A stretch of DNA of 20,181 bases, from the NCBI GenBank assembly GCA_003427395.1, contig BFEA01001073.1, forward strand, positions 87,950-108,130, in the 5' to 3' direction. The DNA comes from Chara braunii. Its lineage: Eukaryota; Streptophyta; Charophyceae; Charales; Characeae. How positions within the stretch are numbered: the first letter of the stretch is position 1; each line of letters opens with the position of its first letter. The position numbers and the translations under genes were made by a program. Below are positions 16,981-20,181 of this stretch, piece by piece. Below the pieces are notes generated by a model, which was not told the origin of the DNA, made no database searches, and saw nothing but the letters and a program-made list of their open reading frames with translations.

Positions 16981-17612
16981 GAAATAGAGCTTGACCATTC
17001 GCCATGGAAACAATGTCCAGCTTGCCTTTAAGATATACACGAACAGGTTGCAGAACTACTTCTCTCTTCTTTTGGGCATATGACTAGGTCATTCGCCATG
17101 GAAACAATGCCTAGCCGCCCTGAGCCGTTTAATATCCAAAATTTAGTATTTCTCTGACTTTGTTTTCAAAAAGGAAAGCAAATACGGGCAGGGGACTGAA
17201 CCATTCGTCATGAAAGAAATGCTCAGCTTGTCCAGATTATTTCCATTTATACTTCGTATTTTTCCCTTTCTCTTCTTGATGATATGGCTTAGCGCTGGAC
17301 CATTCACCATGGAAACAATGCCCAGCTGCCAGTTCACATGCAAATATATATAAATTATTTTCCCTTTATACTAAGTTTAACTTATGTGTGTGGTTTTCAG
17401 GCTAAACCATTCACCATGGAAACAATGCTTAGCCTTGAACCAGAAATCCTCCCTCAGAATAAACAATAACTTAAATTTCTTCAACCAGGCAAACCCCCAG
17501 AGTTAACTAGAGCAACCAGGCCATTCACCATGGAAACAATGTCTGGTTCCCCAGAAAACAGTCAAATAAACACAGCCCTTAGCCATTCACCATGGAAACA
17601 ATGCTTAGGTTT
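16981..17612. repeat. array of seven hairpins with constant loop and covarying arms
   Basis: The core CATTCACCATGGAAACAATG, or a close variant, occurs seven times (CATT at 16996, 17090, 17202, 17301, 17408, 17522, 17584), spaced 94, 112, 99, 107, 114 and 62 bp. In each, CATT pairs with AATG and a second helix outside it pairs across: AGCT/AGCT, CTAGG/CCTAG, CTGA/TCAG, GCTGG/CCAGC, GGCTAA/TTAGCC, AACCAG/CTGGTT, and CCT-AG/CT-AGG with one mismatch. One unpaired base, usually C, lies before CATT in every copy. Arms differ while pairing holds. No coding frame runs through. A retroelement untranslated region or a structured RNA is plausible; identity unknown. Confidence 0.8.
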
Positions 17613-19005
17613 TGGTTGACCCTTCCAAACGCATGCAAGACTACCTTCCTCCCACCTTCCCCCAGTTTTATCCCTTTGTCTGCTTTCAACCAAAATAAAG
17701 AAGAAACTTAGGCTTCACTCTCACACCTTCCTTCCATTCAGTTTGATTGAGTCATGAAAAGAAAGCAAAAACCATAGGGACAACATCATGCATACAGCAG
17801 TCATACTACAGGGGGATAAACAAACATGGGTGGTAGTAGGTTGTACAGATGGAAGTGGTTAACCTGACGCTTCCCTGCCTCCAGAACTCCTCCTGAGTAC
17901 CGGCAGGGTTCCCGCAATCGGTGGGTGGACTCCCCACGGAGTCTTGACGCAGACCTACGGGTCGCAATCCCGCCTGCCGCCTTCCTCTCGTAACCAAGGA
18001 CTTGACTGAGAGTAAGAAAGGTAGAGAGAGATAGTTTGAGACTCTCAGATACAAGAGGGGTGCACTCGAACTCGCGGGAGAGGGCCTTGATATCTTGATG
18101 TGCCTGAGGGCCCCGCAATGATGGCCAAGCACAAAACAGTTGGGTCTACCAAAGTCAAACCTTCAGTCGTTGGATCTCCAGCGACTCTCCAAGTCGCAGC
18201 AATACCTTTAGACTCCTCAACACTCGTGCCTCAAGTGTGCTCACTATAGGTAACTCGTAGGTTAGTGGCTCAACCCCTGCCACTTCAGTCGGTCAAACGA
18301 TCAGCGTATTCAGCCATTAGCCAAATCCGCGCCCTGCGGTTGGTCTGCTTGCTGCTTTGATCAACAGGCTGAGCCACGCCCCCGCTGGTAGGTAAGTTTT
18401 CACTCTCCATGGTTGGCCTTCAGTCACCACTTTCAGCAATCAATCCTCCCAACGGTCGGCAATCGAATCTGCAATCCCTAACTCCTTCTCACCCTCCCCA
18501 AGTCACGACGCACTGTTTTCAACCCAAGCTGCCGCTATGCCACCCCGAACACTACGTCTGAGTATCTATATTCGAACTGAATGCACGCACTACCAGCCCT
18601 GAACTGATCGGTAGTCGTGGCAATAGTACAATCTAAAAAGGCTCCGTTCCAAAAAGCCCACACCCGTGCTCTACCTTGACACACAGTAATATTCGGCACC
18701 TGTGACGCTAGGCGTAGTTTAGAGTATCACGGACACAACACCCTGCAACAAATGTGGCAGTCGGTGTAGCAAAACGCAGTCGGAGCAACCAGCGGAACAC
18801 AAGGTAATAACGCAGCAAGGAATACTGCAACAGCCTAAATTGCACAGTGACAAAACTGTGTCTCGGGGGCGCAGTATCACCCGCAGCCGAAAAGAAACCG
18901 TAGTGGCAGCAACATACAGTTTACTTCTGTGCAAACAAAATCCGGAGCTGCATAGCCTGACCCGCTACTGCTGCGACCTACAACTGTCCTCTCTTCTCAC
19001 TCTTG

Positions 19006-19008
<3 letters not shown>
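17613..19008. other. no gene recognised; scattered stem-loops
   Basis: Stem-loops continue to about 18.34 kb: CCCTGCC/GGCAGGG (17873-17908), GCGACT/AGTCGC (18181-18197), AGTGG/CCACT (18264-18284), and a nested CCAA-CCGC with GCGG-TTGG (18321-18343). Minus-strand frames near 17800-18130 are moderately long but have no domain. The stretch from 18.4 to 19.0 kb shows nothing ordered. Confidence 0.4.

Positions 19009-19080
<72 letters not shown>
19009..19080 (+). repeat. (CT)n microsatellite
   Basis: About 36 CT units. It would also serve as an extended polypyrimidine tract for the acceptor-like TGTTTGCAG just after it. Confidence 0.95.
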
Positions 19081-19084
<4 letters not shown>

Positions 19085-19089
19085 TGCAG

Positions 19090-19178
19090 CCGGCGAGATG
19101 GCAGCCCGTCGTTCCACAGAGTGCCTTCAACCCAACTTCACCCTCCCTGACTCCGACGGGCGGCACGTCAGATAGCAG
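19090..19178 (+). other. possible internal exon
   Basis: An 89-nt segment sits between an acceptor-like site (pyrimidine tract, then TGTTTGCAG ending at 19089) and a consensus donor CAG|GTAAGC at 19179. One frame, starting PARWQPVVPQSAFNP, is open throughout; the ATG-led frame (MAARRSTE) stops at a TAG just before the donor. No homology is recognised, so this rests only on splice signals, and the pyrimidine tract is a microsatellite. Confidence 0.3.
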
Positions 19179-19451
19179 GTAAGCCACCACCCCTATAGCT
19201 CTTCCTCCTCCGTTCGACGAGATGAGGTGTGCAGCGGTAAGCAAATATGTCTGTAGCTTCGCATCTCCTCTCCCGCTCGTTCGCTCGCCCGTATACCGCT
19301 CACACCGTAGTCCGTCCGTCGGCTCATGCACAATTACTTCAACCGGTAAGTACTCCCTCTCTCCTCACGGTTTTCCCCTCTTAATCCCATCTCCTTTCCT
19401 TTTGTTGTTCTCCCGGTTCTCTCTCTGTGATAGGAGGAACACAGGTAAGTT
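19179..19451 (+). other. run of four consensus 5' splice sites
   Basis: GTAAG(C/T) occurs at 19179, 19237, 19346 and 19445, preceded by CAG, GCG, CCG and CAG. AG-ended pyrimidine-rich stretches lie before the later ones (for example CTCTCTGTGATAG at 19423-19435), which would allow very short exons and introns of about 40-90 nt. This is suggestive only. Confidence 0.25.
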
Positions 19452-20098
19452 CACGTTGTAGTTGTCTGATCCCGATGAGCTTTTCTCCTGTCTTGCATGC
19501 TGGTTCCAAGGACAGGCGTACCTGGCCAGCATCACGGCCAGGTTCAACCGTACACTAACCAAACCGTCGGGCGCAGCCCCTTCCTATCCTTCCCCCCTAC
19601 ACAATACTTTTAACGCATAAACTAGCGGTTCCATCTAACTCGCCCTACCCAGAAACCCCGAACTAACACTTTACTTTGCCCAAAATCGTTGGAAATCGGG
19701 GGAGATATACCCGTTTCCTTTTCTTCTTTCCCCTCCTTCCGCCATCTCCCCGCAGCACCTCTTTTCTCTAACTCTCGAACCACTAACCCTCCAACAAAAC
19801 TAACTTCACTAATGGACTCGCCCGGGCCCAGAACCTCCAAATCGATCCTCCCCTTGCCCGATTCCGGTCCACAACGAGGGAAAACAACTCATTTCCTTCT
19901 CCTCCCTTTTCTTTCCACCATACCTCCGCGCATCTCTTACCTCCGCTGGCATTCAGAACACTCGGCACCTTTCTGAGGAAATTCTTTCCTCTTGATCTGA
20001 TTGCTAATATTTCCGATTCGGAGTCTGTTTGCTGTTGTTTTTCTGAGTATGTATGTGCCCAGCCGATGTTGTATGTATGCCGTGTGCTTGCCTGCTGA

Positions 20099-20101
<3 letters not shown>
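19452..20101. other. no gene recognised
   Basis: Pyrimidine-biased sequence with a plus-strand Pro/Ser/Leu-rich frame (19689-19976) that has no domain and looks compositional. It ends in a TG-rich patch before the final microsatellite. Confidence 0.4.

Positions 20102-20181
<80 letters not shown>
20102..20181 (+). repeat. (TC)n microsatellite at window end
   Basis: Forty TC units running off the end of the window. Like other contig-end microsatellites it may mark where an assembly stopped. Confidence 0.95.

Noticed and set aside
17832-17845. GGTAGTAGGTTGTA, a 14-base match to the let-7 microRNA core
   Set aside because: The bases before it do not match the let-7 seed start, and no complementary arm lies within 80 nt on either side, so no precursor hairpin forms. 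Treated as coincidence.
17801-18132. Two minus-strand frames of 105-108 codons
   Set aside because: They overlap in different frames over the same bases and neither has a recognisable domain.

Overview
The window looks like non-coding nuclear DNA from a large, repeat-rich eukaryotic genome. Evidence for this: very long homopolymer and di/trinucleotide microsatellites, tRNA-derived SINE copies, a decayed non-LTR retrotransposon (LINE) fragment, MITE-like inverted-repeat elements, a satellite array, and no compact gene layout, operons or ribosome binding sites. I could not place the species. The hairpin-unit arrays at 16.1-17.6 kb remind me of repeat regions of green-lineage (plant or charophyte-like) LTR retrotransposons, but that is unverified memory. 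No intact protein-coding gene is supported; most open frames longer than 60 codons are low-complexity or chance frames.

Layout. 0-1.7 kb: three small inverted-repeat (MITE-like) elements, one with an internal duplication. 2.1-4.4 kb: a G-quadruplex-prone run, a SINE with a 57-nt poly-A tail, purine-rich minisatellite, a 53-nt poly-T marking a minus-strand retroposed copy, and (GCT)n and (TTC)n. 4.8-5.5 kb: a Nextera mate-pair junction adapter left between (TG)n and (GA)n, then more GA-rich repeat. 5.7-6.2 kb: two long imperfect hairpins of precursor-RNA shape. 6.5-7.15 kb: nested SINE pieces and a second dispersed repeat. 7.9-8.7 kb: minus-strand LINE 3' fragment with a zinc-binding motif. 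9.1-10.0 kb: satellite of about 12 diverged monomers with hints of a four-monomer higher-order period of about 293 bp. 11.79 kb: a second adapter, flanked by a 23-bp direct repeat. 12.8-13.8 kb: another MITE copy, an inverted copy of the 6.7-kb repeat, and a 159-bp-period tandem duplication.

The most unusual part is 14.0-18.3 kb, which is dense in perfect stem-loops. It includes two ordered arrays. One (16.13-16.70 kb) has five two-tier hairpins about 120 bp apart, in alternating types. The other (16.98-17.61 kb) has seven hairpins with a near-constant loop, whose flanking arms change together so that pairing is kept. This compensatory covariation is the strongest sign of a conserved structured RNA or DNA in the window.

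19.0-19.45 kb holds a possible short internal exon and a run of four consensus 5' splice sites. The window ends in (TC)n. The two adapters mean that at least the join at 4.83 kb may be artificial, so left and right parts should not be assumed adjacent in the genome.
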